In this document: positions 46,662 to 59,172 of the stretch, piece after piece | Position numbering within the stretch: position 1 is the first letter of the stretch | Layout: the number at the start of each line of letters is the position of its first letter | Source: Yamagishiella unicocca | Lineage: Eukaryota; Chlorophyta; Chlorophyceae; Chlamydomonadales; Volvocaceae | Assembly: GCA_003116995.1 (NCBI GenBank) | Contig: BDSL01000042.1 | Location: 558,001 to 622,000 of the forward strand | Reading direction: 5' to 3' | DNA: 64,000 nt | Translations under genes and position numbers: made by a program | Notes under the pieces: model-generated | The model's input: only the letters and a program-made list of their open reading frames with translations | What the model was told of the DNA's origin: nothing | The model's database searches: none

Positions 46662-49600
46662 TCAAAGATGCCCACGTCGGGGTGCGTGTTTAGGGCCCCC
46701 CAACTCGCTCGCGGCGATCTTGGTTGCATCGCAACAGCGGCGGCCTGTCAGCCCAAACATATACAGCGCCCCGTGCAGCCGCAGCCGCAACGGCAGCAGC
46801 AGCAAGGCAGCAGCAGGTGCTGCTGCTGCTGCAGAGGCAGGCTGGTGCAGGGCCTCCAACTGCACCTCCGATTCCCAGGCGCGCAAGAGGCCCTTCACTC
46901 GAGGTTGGCTGCGCGACGCTGGAGTTCCTGCTCGGATCAAGGATTGGGGGCGGACAGGGTCAGAGCTGTGGGGTCAGAGCTGTGGGGTCAGAGCTGTAGG
47001 GGTCAGAGCTGTAGGGGTCAGAACAACGGGTGTAAGCAGCGGAAGATGCGCAGGAGGAGCGCGCAAGCATATGATGCACCCCCCGCAAGACACAAATTCC
47101 CACCCCAAGCACACACCTTGAGCTCCTGCCCAAACATGGCCAGGTCCGCCTGCCGCGCCTCCAGCCGCGCCACCTCGGCACCGTACGCCTGCTCCAGGGG
47201 GGCCATCACCTCGCCCACGTTCCGCGCCACCCTCACCACCTCCTCCGCCACCTCCGCCTCCATCTTGGACTGCACATCACTAACGAAGTTACTGGCCACC
47301 CGGTTGATCTACGCACCGCGGGCCGGTGGGGTGGGGCAATTAGCTCCGCTCCGCTCCCTTCCGCTCCGTTCCGCTTCGTTACATTCGTGGCGTGTCGAGT
47401 CAGGTTGGGAACGATGTAGGGGAGAAGGAGGTCTCCCGGCACACATACGGAACTCACCGCCCCCTGGCCCCCCACCTTGCCGCCAGTCGCCCAATCCGCC
47501 CCCGCTCCGAGGCGAAGCCCACCTCACCTTTCCCTTGAGGTCCGCCCTCCGCAGCGGCAGGTTGAGCAGCGAGAAGTAGCTGACCCCACCGGACAGACCC
47601 GCCAGCAGCAGGTCCTCCAGCGTGCTGGGGAGCAGCTGGGGAAGAGGAGGGCAGGGGAAGAGGACGGAGGGGAAAAAAAGAGGACAGTGGGGGGGAGGGC
47701 AGGGGGAGGGGAGGACAGGGGGAGGGGAGAGACGTCTGACCAGGGGCAGGAAGATACGGCAACTCGCTTCCAATCACCTATCGGGTGCCTAACCCTGACG
47801 GCGGGCGATGTCTCACCCTGGCCTCACGTATGGGCCCCAGTCTGCTGTCTAACCTAGGCACCCACGACCCCCCAAGACCTCAACCCCTCCTCCCCCCCCC
47901 TTCCTTTTACCCCACCAGCACCCCACGCCACCCCACCCCAGCCCACGGACTTTCCTTCGAACTCGGGTTTTCCTCGCAACCCTACCAGCACCAGCATTCC
48001 CCATTCCCCCCCGCCGACCATGCGCCAACTATCCTGTCCTTTTCGCGTCAACGGTTCTCATGCCACCCCCTCCCCACCTGCATGGCGAACAGGCCGAACA
48101 GCGGCGCTCCCGCCGCAGTGCCCACGGTGGTGGCCATGGCCTGCTGCAGCTCCGAGTCCAGTAGTGTGGAGATGGCGCGGACGTTGAAGTCGGAGATGGC
48201 GCGGAGCGCGGGGGAAGAGGTGGAGGTGGAGGCCTCGGAGCCGCTGGCGGCGCGGTCAGAGGGCGCAGCTGCGGGAAGCGCAGGTTCGGGGCAGGCCGAG
48301 CCGCGGTGGGAGGCAGAGTTGGGGTTTAGGGTTTGGTTATCACAAGACAGAAACTTGGAGGAGGTCTGGGGGGGCGTGACCACCAGCCTTCCCTTCGCCA
48401 CCCATCCGTTGTTTATCAAGCAGCTGCACGAGGATTATTACACCACCGCCACTGCCACTGCCACTGCCGCGGCCACTGCCGCCGCCACTGCCGCCGCCAC
48501 TGCCACTGCCGCCGCCACTGCCGTTGCCACTGCCACTGCCGCCGCCACTGCCGCTGCCACCGCCACTGCCGCCGCCGCCGCCACTGCCGCTGCCGCCGCC
48601 ACTGCCGCTGCCACTGCCGCTGCCACCACCGCCGCCACTGCCGCTGCCGCCGCCACTGCCGCTGCCACTGCCACCACCGCCGCCACTGCCGCTGCCGGCC
48701 CCGCCGCCACTGCCACTGCCGCCGCCACTGCCGCTGCCGCCGCCACTGCCGCTGCCACTGCCGCTGCCGCCGCCACTGCCGCCGCCACTGCCGCTGCCGC
48801 CGCCACTGCCACTGCCGCTGCCGCCGCCACTGCCGCTGCCACTGCCGCCGCCACGGCCGCCCCCGCCAGATCCACGCAGTTCCCGACCCCGAGCAAGCGG
48901 CCCCCGCCAGCCACTCTACCACCCACCTGCTGCGCCGTTGCTGGCCGCCACCCCCGCCCCGACCAACACGGTGGCCGGTGCGGACACGCCCGCGGAGGCG
49001 GCCCGCGACGCCGCGAAGGCCGCGTAGTACTCCCGCTGCGTGTCGCAGTTGGCCTTGAGCCAGTTGCTGTGCTCCGAAACCGCCACTCGGAGCGAGTCGA
49101 AGCCGTTGCCCACCACCTCCTTCTCGAAGGAGGTCCTGGAAGAGCGGGGTGGGGTTAGCAGGAGGGGGCGGGTGGCCGAGTCAGTGGTGATGGTGGTGGA
49201 GGGTCAGTGGTGGTGGTGGTGGTGGTAGTGTACGGGAAGGAGCCGGTTACGGGTCAAGGGGCGCCAGAGGAGTATTGGTGTTGAGAGGAGACCCGCGGGT
49301 CGGCACAGGGTCGGCCAGAGGGGGGGGGGGGGGCAGCGCCGAGGCGCATCCGTAGGGCCTCAGGGCATGGGTCACACACCGCACCAACTAAAGGCCCTAC
49401 AGCCCACGACGGCAGAACCAGCTGTCCCGGCGTGTGCCTCGCCGCCCCTGCGCCTACCTGAAGGGGTACTCCCTGTTGCCCGCCGCTATGGACACCAGCA
49501 GGGCTGCGTTGCTGATTTGCACCGTCTGGTCCACGAAGCGCTCGGCGCGAGATGTCACCTCGGACAGAATCTGGAGTGAGGGCAGGAGGTAGAGGGTGTG

Positions 49601-52600
49601 AGGGTAGACCCGTTGGTCGGCAGTGAAAGGTGGAGGGGGGAGGGGCACGTGTGCGTGCGCATGTCAGCAGGAGCAGGAGCACGGACGGCAGGTACGGAGT
49701 TGGGAGGTGTTTGTTGGAATATCGGTGAAGCGCCCGAACAGCAGCGAAGTCGAACTTTCCTGACCGTAATCACGATTCCACAATTTCCGAGCCCGCCTCC
49801 TATCAAGCCCCCCGCCACCTCCCCCGCCCTCCGCCCCCACCTGCTGCAGCGCCGCCCGCTGCGCCGCCGCGTCCTTCTCCATCTCGCTCCGGAACCGCGC
49901 CAGCTGCTTGCCCACCAGCTGCACCCCCTCCAGCTCGCCTCGCGCCGCCGCCAGGTCCGTCGCCAGCTGCCGCCCAGCGGCCCCCAGCAGCGCGTCAGCC
50001 ACGAACAGCGGCGTCTGCAGCTTGAGCCGCACGCCCTCGCCGCCGCCCTCGCCTAGGAACGAGGAGGTGCGGCCACATCAGATTACGATGCACGGAGGAC
50101 GCGTGGGGTGGAGCTCGTGGGTAAAACGTTTGCGCGGGTAAATCGCTCACCGCAACCCAGCTCCGCAGCCCCCGGATACCCTCTCCTGCCCCACCGCCTA
50201 CCTCTCCCGACCAGGAAGTTGGAGACCTGGCGCTCCAGCTCTGAGAAGTTGCTGGCCAGCCAGTCCGGCGAGGAGGGCAGCGCGGCCTCGAGCGCCTCCA
50301 CATCCAAGCTGGCGGCGGAGGGATCGGGCAGGTCCACGCTGCTGGTGGTGGAGGTCAGGCTGAGGCCGGCAGCAGCCAGCTTGGCGCGCAGCGCGGCACG
50401 GGAGCTGACCTGCAGGGAGCGGAGGGAGCGGAGGGAGCGGAGGGAGCGGCAGGGGGAGGGGGATGCGAGGGGAGGGGAAGAGGTTTAGTGTGCGTCTGTC
50501 TGGGAGCGGAAGAAAAGCAATCCCTTAGTTGCCTCCGGCTGTGCCGCGGGAGCGGCAGGAGCCTTCCGCAGACATGCACCGAAGCACCCTCAACTTGGTG
50601 CTCTTCTCAGCCCTTCCCTTTCCCGAGGGCGGGTGCTCCCGCAGCCGTTCCCTGCCAGTCCCGCCAGTCCTAACCCGCCGCTGCTGCTGCCGTCCGGGCG
50701 CAGTGCGGGCCCGCACGCACCGCGATCACCGCCGGGCGATCCAGCCGCAGGATGCGCTGCGCGTTGTCCGCCACGAACTCCTTCACGGCGTCCACCTCGT
50801 CCATGCTCTCCAGGATGTCGGCCTTGTTGACCACGAACACCACCTTCTTCTGCCACTGACGGATGTACTCCAGAAAGCGGACCTGGCACGGGGGATGGAG
50901 GCAGCAATGAGGACATGTCCGGCAACGGAGGGAGGCGGCCAGGACGGGCGTCGGGGCACAAACCACGACACCACGGCAGCGAGCAGGGTCGAGAACTCAG
51001 CCCCGGCCGGATGACGGCCGCGGCACATTTCAAGCCTTACGACCACGCAAAGAGGCACGACGACGCGAAGTCGTAGTTCCTAGCATCGCTTGCCCTGCCT
51101 GGACCCGCCCCCTCCCCTCCCCACCTCGCTCTCGCTGAACGGTCTGTCCGCGCTCATCACGAACAGCACCAGGTCGGCCCGCGGGACGTACTCCTCCGTC
51201 AGCCGCTGCTGGCGCTCCAGGATGACGTTGGTGCCGGGGGTGTCCACGATGTTGAGGTCCTGGGGGGTTGGGAAGGGGGGCGTGAGGTGGGGAGGGAGAG
51301 AAGCGGGGAGCGGGGAGCGGGCTTGGTTTAGGAGCACGGAATAGCACGGTGGCGCGAGTGGTGAGTGAGGGGATTGCTGCTGCTGCGGCAGGCAGGGACT
51401 GAACCGTGTGGGCTCTGGGCCGAACAGCTGCTAATGGGGGCAGGGGGGAAAGGTGAAGAGCGCAGCGGTGCGAAGAGAAGGTAGAGTAGTGGTGGTGGTG
51501 GTGGTGGTGGTGGTGGTGGCTTCCTCTCCCCTCCTCCACAGGGGCCTCACCTGCAGCAGCTTGGCGGGCAGGTAGCGCACGTACAGGCCGTCCGCCTGCT
51601 GCTCCAGCTGGGCGCTGTCGGCAGAGGCGTCGGCGGTGGCGGAGAACTTGAGGATGGAGATCTCGTTGGTGGTGGGCAGGATGCCCTCGGCCAGGTAGCG
51701 CCTGGGGGCGGGGAGGGGGGCCGGAGAGGGAGAGGGAGACGAGGTGGTCCGCTGGAGGCCCTATGCTGGCGAGGTCGGCAGTCCGCCCGGTACAGCAGCG
51801 CAGCAGCGCACAGGGCCCGATGAGCGGCGGCCCAGATGGTGTGTCCACCCACCTGCCGAGCAGCGCGTTGATGACTGAGGACTTGCCGCTGTTGAACTCT
51901 CCCACCACCGCCACCAGGAAGGGCTCGTCAAGGGCCTGGCGCGTACGAGCCAGAGTCAAGCGGGTCGGTTCGAGGGGATCGTGAGCTGGTGTAAGGATGC
52001 ACGTCGGTGCGTCGGAGGGCGTGGGTCCGGTGCGACGCAACAGGCGGCACGTGAAACCAGCTTATGGCGAAGGCTTCGATTACGTGAATGATTAGTGATG
52101 TGAACGAAGGATACCAAGGATCATGGGCTCCCTGTTGCCGCACGCGCTCCTCCCGAGGGGTGCGCTGCCGGCCTCACCTTGAGTGCGTCCCGCAGCAGCG
52201 ACAGCTCGCTGACCCCGGGGAGAGCCTGCAGGCGGGGAGGTCCAGGGAGGGAGGCCCAGGGAGGGAGGTCCAGGGAGGGAGGTCCAGGGAGGGAGGTTCA
52301 GGGAGGGAGCTCCAGGGAGGCCAAGGGCCGGCCGCCGGGTTCATTGTTGATGTGAGGCGGACAGCCGCACGCACGGCGACTGGAGACGTGCGGACCCGGC
52401 ATCGCGGCTGGGCGTTAAAGGTACTTAGTACCGGTATTAGTGATGCCAGGGGTTGGGAGCCCCAGTACGATTAGGCGAAGCGGGGCCGTGACGGCAGATT
52501 GCGGGACCCTGACCGACGGTAGGAAGGCGCGCAGGGCGGCTGCCACCACCCTCGCCTGCCGCCTTCCACCGGCCTTGGTCTTCACCCATGGACCTCGTCA

Positions 52601-55259
52601 GCTTTCGACAACGCCCCAAAGTCCCCTGCGCCATTGTCTACTTCCTCCACCATCTACTTCCTCCACGTACCTCGTCCAGAAACGCCAACGCACTCGCCAG
52701 CATCGCCTTCTCATCCGCCAGCAGCGCCTCCCGCTCCGGGTCCAGCAGCCGCCGCAGCGGACGGCTGGCCACCGGTCGCGCGGGCGAGGAGGCGGGCCAG
52801 CCGGGAGCTGTCGGGGCGGGTGCGGGCTGCCGGGAGGGAGCCACCGCCGGGGGGGCGGCACCTACAGCCTGTGCATCCGAGGTGGAAGCGTGCGGCTGCT
52901 GGTCGGAGTCCGGGACGCCGCTGCTGCTGCTGCTGCTGGCGCTAGGGCCGCCGTCCGTTTGCTGCTGCTGCTGCTGCTTGGCCCGTTTTTTTGAGCCAGC
53001 GGTCGCCGCCTTGACGTTGAGGCGGGTCAGGATGGCGGTGGTGAAGTCCGTCACGCTCGAGCTCTGGGCGGGGGAGGGCGAGGAAGGGAGGGAGGGAGTT
53101 GGAAGAGGGGCAAGCGCAGGGTGAGGTCGGGTCGAGGGGCACCTCAGCTCCTTCATCCCCACGCCAGGGACGTTTGCCTCCCTCACGACGCGCCCCAGCC
53201 CACGCCTTCCCACAGCAACTTGGCTGCGACGCAACCCCAGACATCCCCGGCAACCCCCCCCCGCCAGTACGCACCGCCGGCAGGTCGAAGCAGGCCCTCG
53301 CCACCGCCGACAGCGCCTCCGGCGCCACCGCCACTCCGTCGATATCCGCCTCCAGCGCCTCCACCGCGCCGCTCGCCGCCGCAGCCCTGACTCCCATGAC
53401 CACCGGGATGGCGTTGCCGCTGCGCTGCCCCGCCTTGGCGCCGGACAGCACCGAAGCGCTGGGAGCGGCACCGCCAGGGCCCTGCGATCCAAACAGAACC
53501 GGGTCGGGTGCCGACATGCTAAAAGCTCCTCTCCTGTACCGCCAGGTGGGTCCAGGCTACTGTCATGGTGAGGCGCGTACGGGAATGTCAGGCAGTGGGA
53601 TGGAGAGGTGGAGCTACCAGCTACCTGGCTTACCAGACGCGCCCCTGCGGCGCCAACCGGTTTCTATTGTTCGAAAAAGAGCCAATTCCGCCCCGCACCG
53701 CCTCCCCAGTTCCGTGTTTTTGCCAGCTGCCGCCTCCGGCAAGGCTAGGTCCACTCCTCCGCGCCTGTCCCGATGCGCCCCCACCTTCCCCATCCCGGGA
53801 CATCCCCGGCGCAGTCAATCATGCGGCCCAATCACCAATGACCTAACCAGCCCGCCACCCAGATGCTCCAGCTCAGTCCCAGGTTGCGTGTTAGCTTCGC
53901 GAGAATATAGCTCCCTGCCGCTACTCCTTACTGAACATCGCGCACCAGCTCCCTCTGGCCGAACGCGCCACTTCGCATGCTGTTTGTCCTCAACCCGCCC
54001 ATTTGGGTCAGGGCCTGTCGCCTGACCGGGCTGGTCACGTCGCCCACGTACACTCCCCCCCTCATTCCTTCCGCTTGCTGCACCCAAGCTCGCGTCCAAA
54101 CGTCCCCCAATTCCATTCCTTCCCTCACACTCCCACTGCAGCCAGCCCTGCCCCTGGCCGCAGCCACCATCACCTCCCGCCCACTCCGCCACCCACCATC
54201 ATAAGCACAAAGCTGGCTCCGTCAGCCGCGGCTGTGATGGCCGCCTGCTCGTCCGAGACCACCCGGCCGACCAGCGCCGGACCCGCACCGGACAGCATGC
54301 GGCGAGCCACCACAGTAGGCACGCCTGTGGCGGGGAGGTGGCGGGAAAGTGATCCCGCAGTGGTGCGATATACCGCAGATGGGGGGCAACGGAGGCGATA
54401 TACCGCAGATGGGGCGGAGAGAATGGAGTGGAGATTAGGGTATCCGCGGGGTGTCGCGAGGATGACAGGGCGGTGATCCTGGACGCCCGATTCCGACTCC
54501 CGGGCCGAGGTTAGTTGTTTCAACCAGGGGCAAGTCGAGACAACTTGGGGCAGACCGATCCTAGTCCACCACGCAGGAGTAAGAAAATAGCCTCCCATCC
54601 GCAGCTGACCCTAACGCAATACACATCCCAACCCAAGCACGGAGCGCAACCTGAAATCGGCACAGTTCCCAAGGGGTGCATGCTCCCCCACCCCTTAGAA
54701 AGGTTGCTGTTTTCGGCAGCATCGCACCTTGATCGGTCAGGAGGATGCCTTGCGCGCCGATGGCCAGCGCGATGTCGGTGCGGTCCACGAGCACAAGCGT
54801 TGCGCGACCGCGCAGCAGCTCCTGTATGCGCAGTGACGCGTCATACATGGCTGCTGCGTTGGAGTTGCTGTCCCACAGCACGACCATGTTGCAGCCACCC
54901 TGCAGCGCCTGGCTGATGGTGTCCATGACCACTGCGTCCGAGAGCACCTGCGACGCCTCGATCTGTAGCGCAACGGCTGGAAGCTGTACACGCGCCTGCT
55001 GCATGCCGGACGGAAAGAGCCCAAGCCCAGAAGTTGCTGTGGCTGACGATGCGGGCTGAACACGGACGACCGAACCAACGTTTCGAAAGGGCGACGATGC
55101 CCCGCACCCCTGACCATGTCGAGACCGGCTGCATACTGATCCAAGCGGTGGGTTCGCCAAGACGCTGGACGGGTGTACCACTGGCGGGACACACGGCAAT
55201 TGCGCGCTATGAACGCGGGCAGCCACGCTGCTGCGCAAGCTGATATTTGTAACCCGCAT
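46662..55259 (-). CDS. FZL: FZO-like dynamin-family GTPase, chloroplastic (FZL)
   Basis: Membrane-remodelling GTPase of chloroplasts, involved in thylakoid organisation in plants and algae. Exons: 54728-55259, 54197-54324, one or more unresolved in 53640-54190, 53275-about 53518, 52671-53063, 52178-52225, 51853-51935, 51551-51701, 51125-51259, 50721-50882, 50202-50409, 49841-50052, 49458-49570, 48927-49135, 48078-48268, 47528-47635, 47117-47308, 46662-46859. Order: transit-peptide-like start; a TenI/thiamine-phosphate-synthase-like domain (TLVLVDRTDIALAIGAQGIL, DIDGVAVAPEAL), as in plant FZL; then the GTPase with G1 GEFNSGKSS, G2 in PTTNEIS, G3 DTPGT and G4 NKAD. Stalk helices follow, then a hydrophobic segment (LFGLFAMQLLPSTLEDLLLA, SGGVSYFSLLNLPL) and a coiled coil (EVVRVARNVGEVMAPLEQAY). 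Introns carry several microsatellites. Confidence 0.92.
46957..47023. repeat. 15-16-bp tandem repeat in FZL intron
   Basis: Four copies of GGTCAGAGCTGTGG or GGTCAGAGCTGTAGG, within the last FZL intron. Confidence 0.85.
48445..48862. repeat. GCCACT/GCCGCT hexanucleotide array in FZL intron
   Basis: About 420 bases built from GCCACT, GCCGCC and GCCGCT units, between the FZL exons at 48927-49135 and 48078-48268. All frames stay open on both strands, giving Ala/Thr, Pro/Leu, His/Arg or Ala/Val runs. The flanking exons join in phase (CAGCAG donor to CGCAG acceptor) when the array is removed, so it is intronic. Confidence 0.9.
50415..50451. repeat. 10-bp tandem repeat in FZL intron
   Basis: The unit GGGAGCGGAG is repeated about four times, directly before the acceptor at 50409. 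Confidence 0.85.
51488..51521. repeat. GTG trinucleotide run
   Basis: About eleven GTG units in the FZL intron after the exon at 51551-51701. Confidence 0.9.
52233..52322. repeat. 14-bp tandem repeat in FZL intron
   Basis: About six copies of GGGAGGTCCAGGGA with single-base variants, directly upstream (minus strand) of the 48-bp exon 52178-52225. Confidence 0.85.
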
Positions 55260-55559
55260 TTGATCCTAAGGTGATCACAGTTGCTGATCGACTAGCGAGA
55301 GCCGATCGCTCTTCAGGACCCAACCTAACACTGGTAAACGCTGCCGCCGGTCCCGCGGCTAAAGCAGCACACGGCGGCTACTTGATCAAAAACGCGGTTT
55401 AGCTGAATGTGGCGACGACAAGATCTTTGCCTGACTTGCGCGCTGGAGACTGCAGTACACAGCATGCACTTTCCGGTTTGGCACTCCATTGTCAAGAGGA
55501 ACTTAGCAATTATTTGCAGTAGCTTATTACCATACATTGATGCCATAACACATGCCAAC
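55260..55559. promoter_or_regulatory. 300-bp head-to-head promoter region
   Basis: FZL (minus) and the helical protein gene (plus) start 300 bp apart, so both promoters and 5' UTRs share this interval. No specific factor site is claimed. Confidence 0.6.
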
Positions 55560-57849
55560 ATGGCCGCGACCGCTCAGCTGTCGGAGGTGCAGCGCGCATT
55601 TGTGCAGTTTTGCAGTGTGCTGAAGGTGCGCAGCTCTACACAGCTATTGACTTTACCGAACACACGTTAGGTGGTTAGTCGTCATGTGAACAAGCATTAC
55701 CGGCTTAGCATAATCAGGCCCCACAGGCGCAGAGCCTCCCTCGCCCAATTCCTTCCCCCACTCTCCGATACACGCCCCGCGCTCCTGTCTTTCGATCAGG
55801 AGCTCGTGCTGAACCATCAAGTCGCTCACTCGGTTGTCCAGAGTCTACATGTCGACCTTCCGGCGCTGCAGCCCGAAGGCGTCAGCTCAAGCTCGGCGGC
55901 TGGTAGCGGCGTGGCGCGCAGAGATGGTGGCAGCAGCGGCCTATTGGGCGGCGGAAAGCCGACGACAACAACCTCCGCAACAGAGCGGCTCAAACTGCTA
56001 GTAGGTGCCCAGTCGGTCCTTTTTGTTGCCTTGGACCGGAATGAGGCGGGAGGGGAATGGATGGCGGCCACATCTGCGGCCATTTGTTCGCGAGCAGTTA
56101 GCTTACCTTTGAGCCCCGCCAAAATGGGTAGGTGGAAGGGTGGTGATGTCGCCCTTGTTGCCTGGGCAAGGACTGTGGGTACAAGCCGCCCGGGATGGGG
56201 CGACAGGTCGCGACGGCAAAGCTTCGCTGCGTTGCGCTGAGTTACGCCAACGGCCTGGCGTGTCTACTACCGGTATGCCCCTGGGTGCCTCAGTCACGCT
56301 CATGGTCGGTGCGGCACCCAACCCAAATCGCAACCCAGCCTCTACCCCAAGGACCGGCTCACGGACGCCCCAGTCACCCTCGCGGCCAAGCCGGCCGCTT
56401 CCCACGACTCTTGACCCTCCCTGCTCCCTGGCCTCCGGTTACGCTCTGCTGTGGCTGCCCCCCCCAGGCGCCGCGCCTGACTCCCACAGCAGCATCGGCA
56501 GGGGGAGCCGGCGGAACGGACCCATCCTACCGCGTCGCATCCGAGTGTCAGGACAACTACATCGTGCTGCAGAACGCAACCCTGAGGTCGCGGGAGCTGC
56601 TGGACCGCCTGGGGGAGCTGCGGGGCTCGGCAGTAGCGGCGCTACAGCGGGAAGGGGGAGAGCCGCTGCCAGCGGACGCTGCTTCGCGCTTGGCGGAGGG
56701 GCTGGAGAGCTGGGGTTGGCAGCAGGAGGGTCAACGCGGGCGAGGAGAGCGGATGGAGGGGCAGCAGGAGGGTCAACGCGGACAAGGAGAGCGGAGGGAG
56801 GGGCAACAGGGCGAGGAAGGCAAGTGGGGGCTGGGGATTTGGGTTGGGTCTTTCCAGGACGGAAGGAATGCGGAGCGGGTATGAGAGGAGGCAGACAGCC
56901 GTTGGCGGTGTGTGATGCGTGGACAGTGCGGGAGGGGATCACCAGAGAGTAATTTTAGAGGGAGATGAAGGCCAACGTGAGGTGGCGTGTACACCCCATT
57001 GGCTCAACGGCCTCTACCTCTCCCGGCGCTTGTCCCACAGGTGAATGGCGGGTGAACGGCCTGGGGGATCGCAGCGGCACCGCGTCCGGCTGCGACGTCG
57101 ACGTCGATGTCGTACTGTTTCCAAACCCTGACGCTGCCGTCATCAGCGACGCCGCCGTCATCAGTGCCGCTGCCACGTCGGCGACCCCAACTGCTGAGGA
57201 CAGCGCCGCCGGATACACGCCCCGGGTACCCTCATCCCCTGCGGCGGCAGCACCGCCGGTGCCCCGAGCTGCCCGGCTGCTGTCCAGCCCCGACCTGACG
57301 ATCCTGATGGGCGAGCTGTGTCGGGAGGTGGCGCTGGAGGTGGAGCTGCTGGTGAGGGGTCGGGCGCCGCGCGGCGCGGCGCGTTGCCTGCGCATGTGCG
57401 GTGTCCGCCTAGGGCGTTTGCGGGCTGCACGAGCGCGATGGGGCTGCGAGCGCACGTGGTGTTGCACCCACCATCACAAACCCCAGTGGCGAAAATGCAA
57501 AGCAGCCCACGAATTAACCCACGAAGCAGCCCATGCAGCAGCCCACGGCGTGTCACAGCCCGGTCGGAAGCTGCTTTGGCCGTACGGAAATACCTCATAA
57601 ATCCGATCCGAGCCTTTGATTCCCCGCCGGGTGGTTGTCCGTATGTGTTTTTTTTGTTGCGCACAGGGTCGAGTGGCCGAGGCCGTGGAGCTGCAGACTA
57701 GCGCCGATGATTTGTACGCGTACGACACGTTCCTCAAGCTGCAGCCGTACACGGACGAGCGGGTGGTGGCTGCTGCGTTTGCGCAGCGTGACCTCATAGC
57801 TCCGCCGCCCAAAGCGCAGGGCCAGCAACACGCAGCGGGCCGACGATGA
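55560..57849 (+). CDS. unrecognised helical protein
   Basis: Start MAATAQLSEVQRAFVQFCSV in good ATG context (AACATGGCC). Exons: 55560-55625, 55800-56000 (or to about 56127), about 56467-56714, 57041-57351, 57667-57849. Exon 2 joins in phase to read CSVLKELVLNHQVAHSVVQS. Later segments are SECQDNYIVLQNATLRSREL, LLDRLGELRGSAVAALQRE, LSSPDLTILMGELCREVALE, VELLGRVAEAVELQTSADDL and YAYDTFLKLQPYTDERVV. Amphipathic helices with heptad character alternate with Ser/Ala/Thr-rich linkers. That pattern suits a small subunit of a helical complex, but no family was recognised. The ends of exons 2 and 3 are ambiguous. It shares a promoter region with FZL; no functional link is implied. Confidence 0.6.
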
Positions 57850-59172
57850 CGTAGATGGCGCACAGGTTTTGATACTCTACTTCATGTGATCTTGGCGGGA
57901 GCTGCAGGTGGCCTAGGTTGGTTGCTGCCGGCGGTATGTGGTGGGCTGGTTGGCTCGAAATAGCAAGTGAATGGATGCCGCTGAAATTCTACCGACCCAA
58001 GGGCCGCTGATAACTGCGAGATGGGTCCAGCGGCCAGACGGGACATTCATATGTGCAGTATTAGGTCGCGGCTATTTCCGTGCGTTCGCAACGCCGCTGC
58101 TGCAAACTGCGCCCCCGCGGTTGCAGTCGCAGCCTGGGAGGCCGCACCGCACAGGAAGCAGCTCATGCACGCTGCCGTGCAGCAGCCGCACCGCTCTTCA
58201 GAACTTTGGATTGGGCGGCTTGGGACCGGGGCTGTAGGGCTAGCATAAGCCAGCCCAGGTCCCTCGCAGCACCCACCATTCGTCGTCACTGTTTCATGGT
58301 CTTCGTTTCCTTTCCTATCCCTCCACCTCTACCACCAGCAGCACCACCAAAATAGCAGGAGTACAGCCATCCGCATAAGCCCCACCACGCAGCGCAGGAC
58401 CGACTAGATCACACAAGACACACCGCCGGCACTCAGCCGTTGCTCGCGGACGGGTATGTGCTGCTGACAGCTCCCGCGTTCCGCAACCAGCCAGATGCAT
58501 GCGGTTGCACCACCTGCGGCACACCCAGTGCCGCAATTCCCAGCGGCTGAATGCTCGTCCTATACGCCACCACATCCCACGGGCATTTCAGCACGCTAGA
58601 TGATCTGTTATGGATTCCTAACAGCCGGCTCCAAGCCATGGCTAGTCAGTCCACCACGAGCGCCACTCCAGGGATGCCAGGGAGGCATCCGGGCAGGCGC
58701 CACAGCTCCAGAGGGCCCCGAGCCCGACGCAGGGATTGCCCCACCGTGGCCCTGTGTGATATGCAACGTATCTCGATGTGTTACTTCCTTTCGCATACAT
58801 CACTCTTAACACTATCACACCACCACTAGCTCCGCAGGGGCCCTCGCAACCACAGGACCCGTCAGTTACCACAACTGCTCCTGATCGTCGTATTCTCCAC
58901 ACCCTAACAGCTCGCCTCCACTCCACTGCACCTTGCACGTGCATGCCTCCTAGCCGGGCACCACGCAACAGCGGAGCCGCTGAGCAGCTCTGCGAAATTG
59001 CTGCCCTCTCCCCAACAACCCCTTGGGGTGCAACGAACAGGGCAGACCACACCCGCCGCGCCCGCTACTGTTCCCACCGCCAGCACCACCAACGCGACCG
59101 AGTGCCACCACCACTCCTGGCTGGCACCACCAACGCCGCCAACTGTTGGTTGCAAGTTCCACGGGCCACCCA
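57850..59172. other. convergent spacer
   Basis: 3' UTRs of the helical-protein gene (plus) and SULP2 (minus), with spacer between. No supported gene, RNA or clear repeat was found. Confidence 0.5.

Noticed and set aside
47785..49158. 457-codon forward frame rich in Ala and Thr
   Set aside because: It is driven by the GCC-ACT hexanucleotide array and antisense to FZL exons whose protein and splice phases are clear.
53099..54025. 308-codon forward frame
   Set aside because: Antisense to FZL exons; no start context, domain or splice support.
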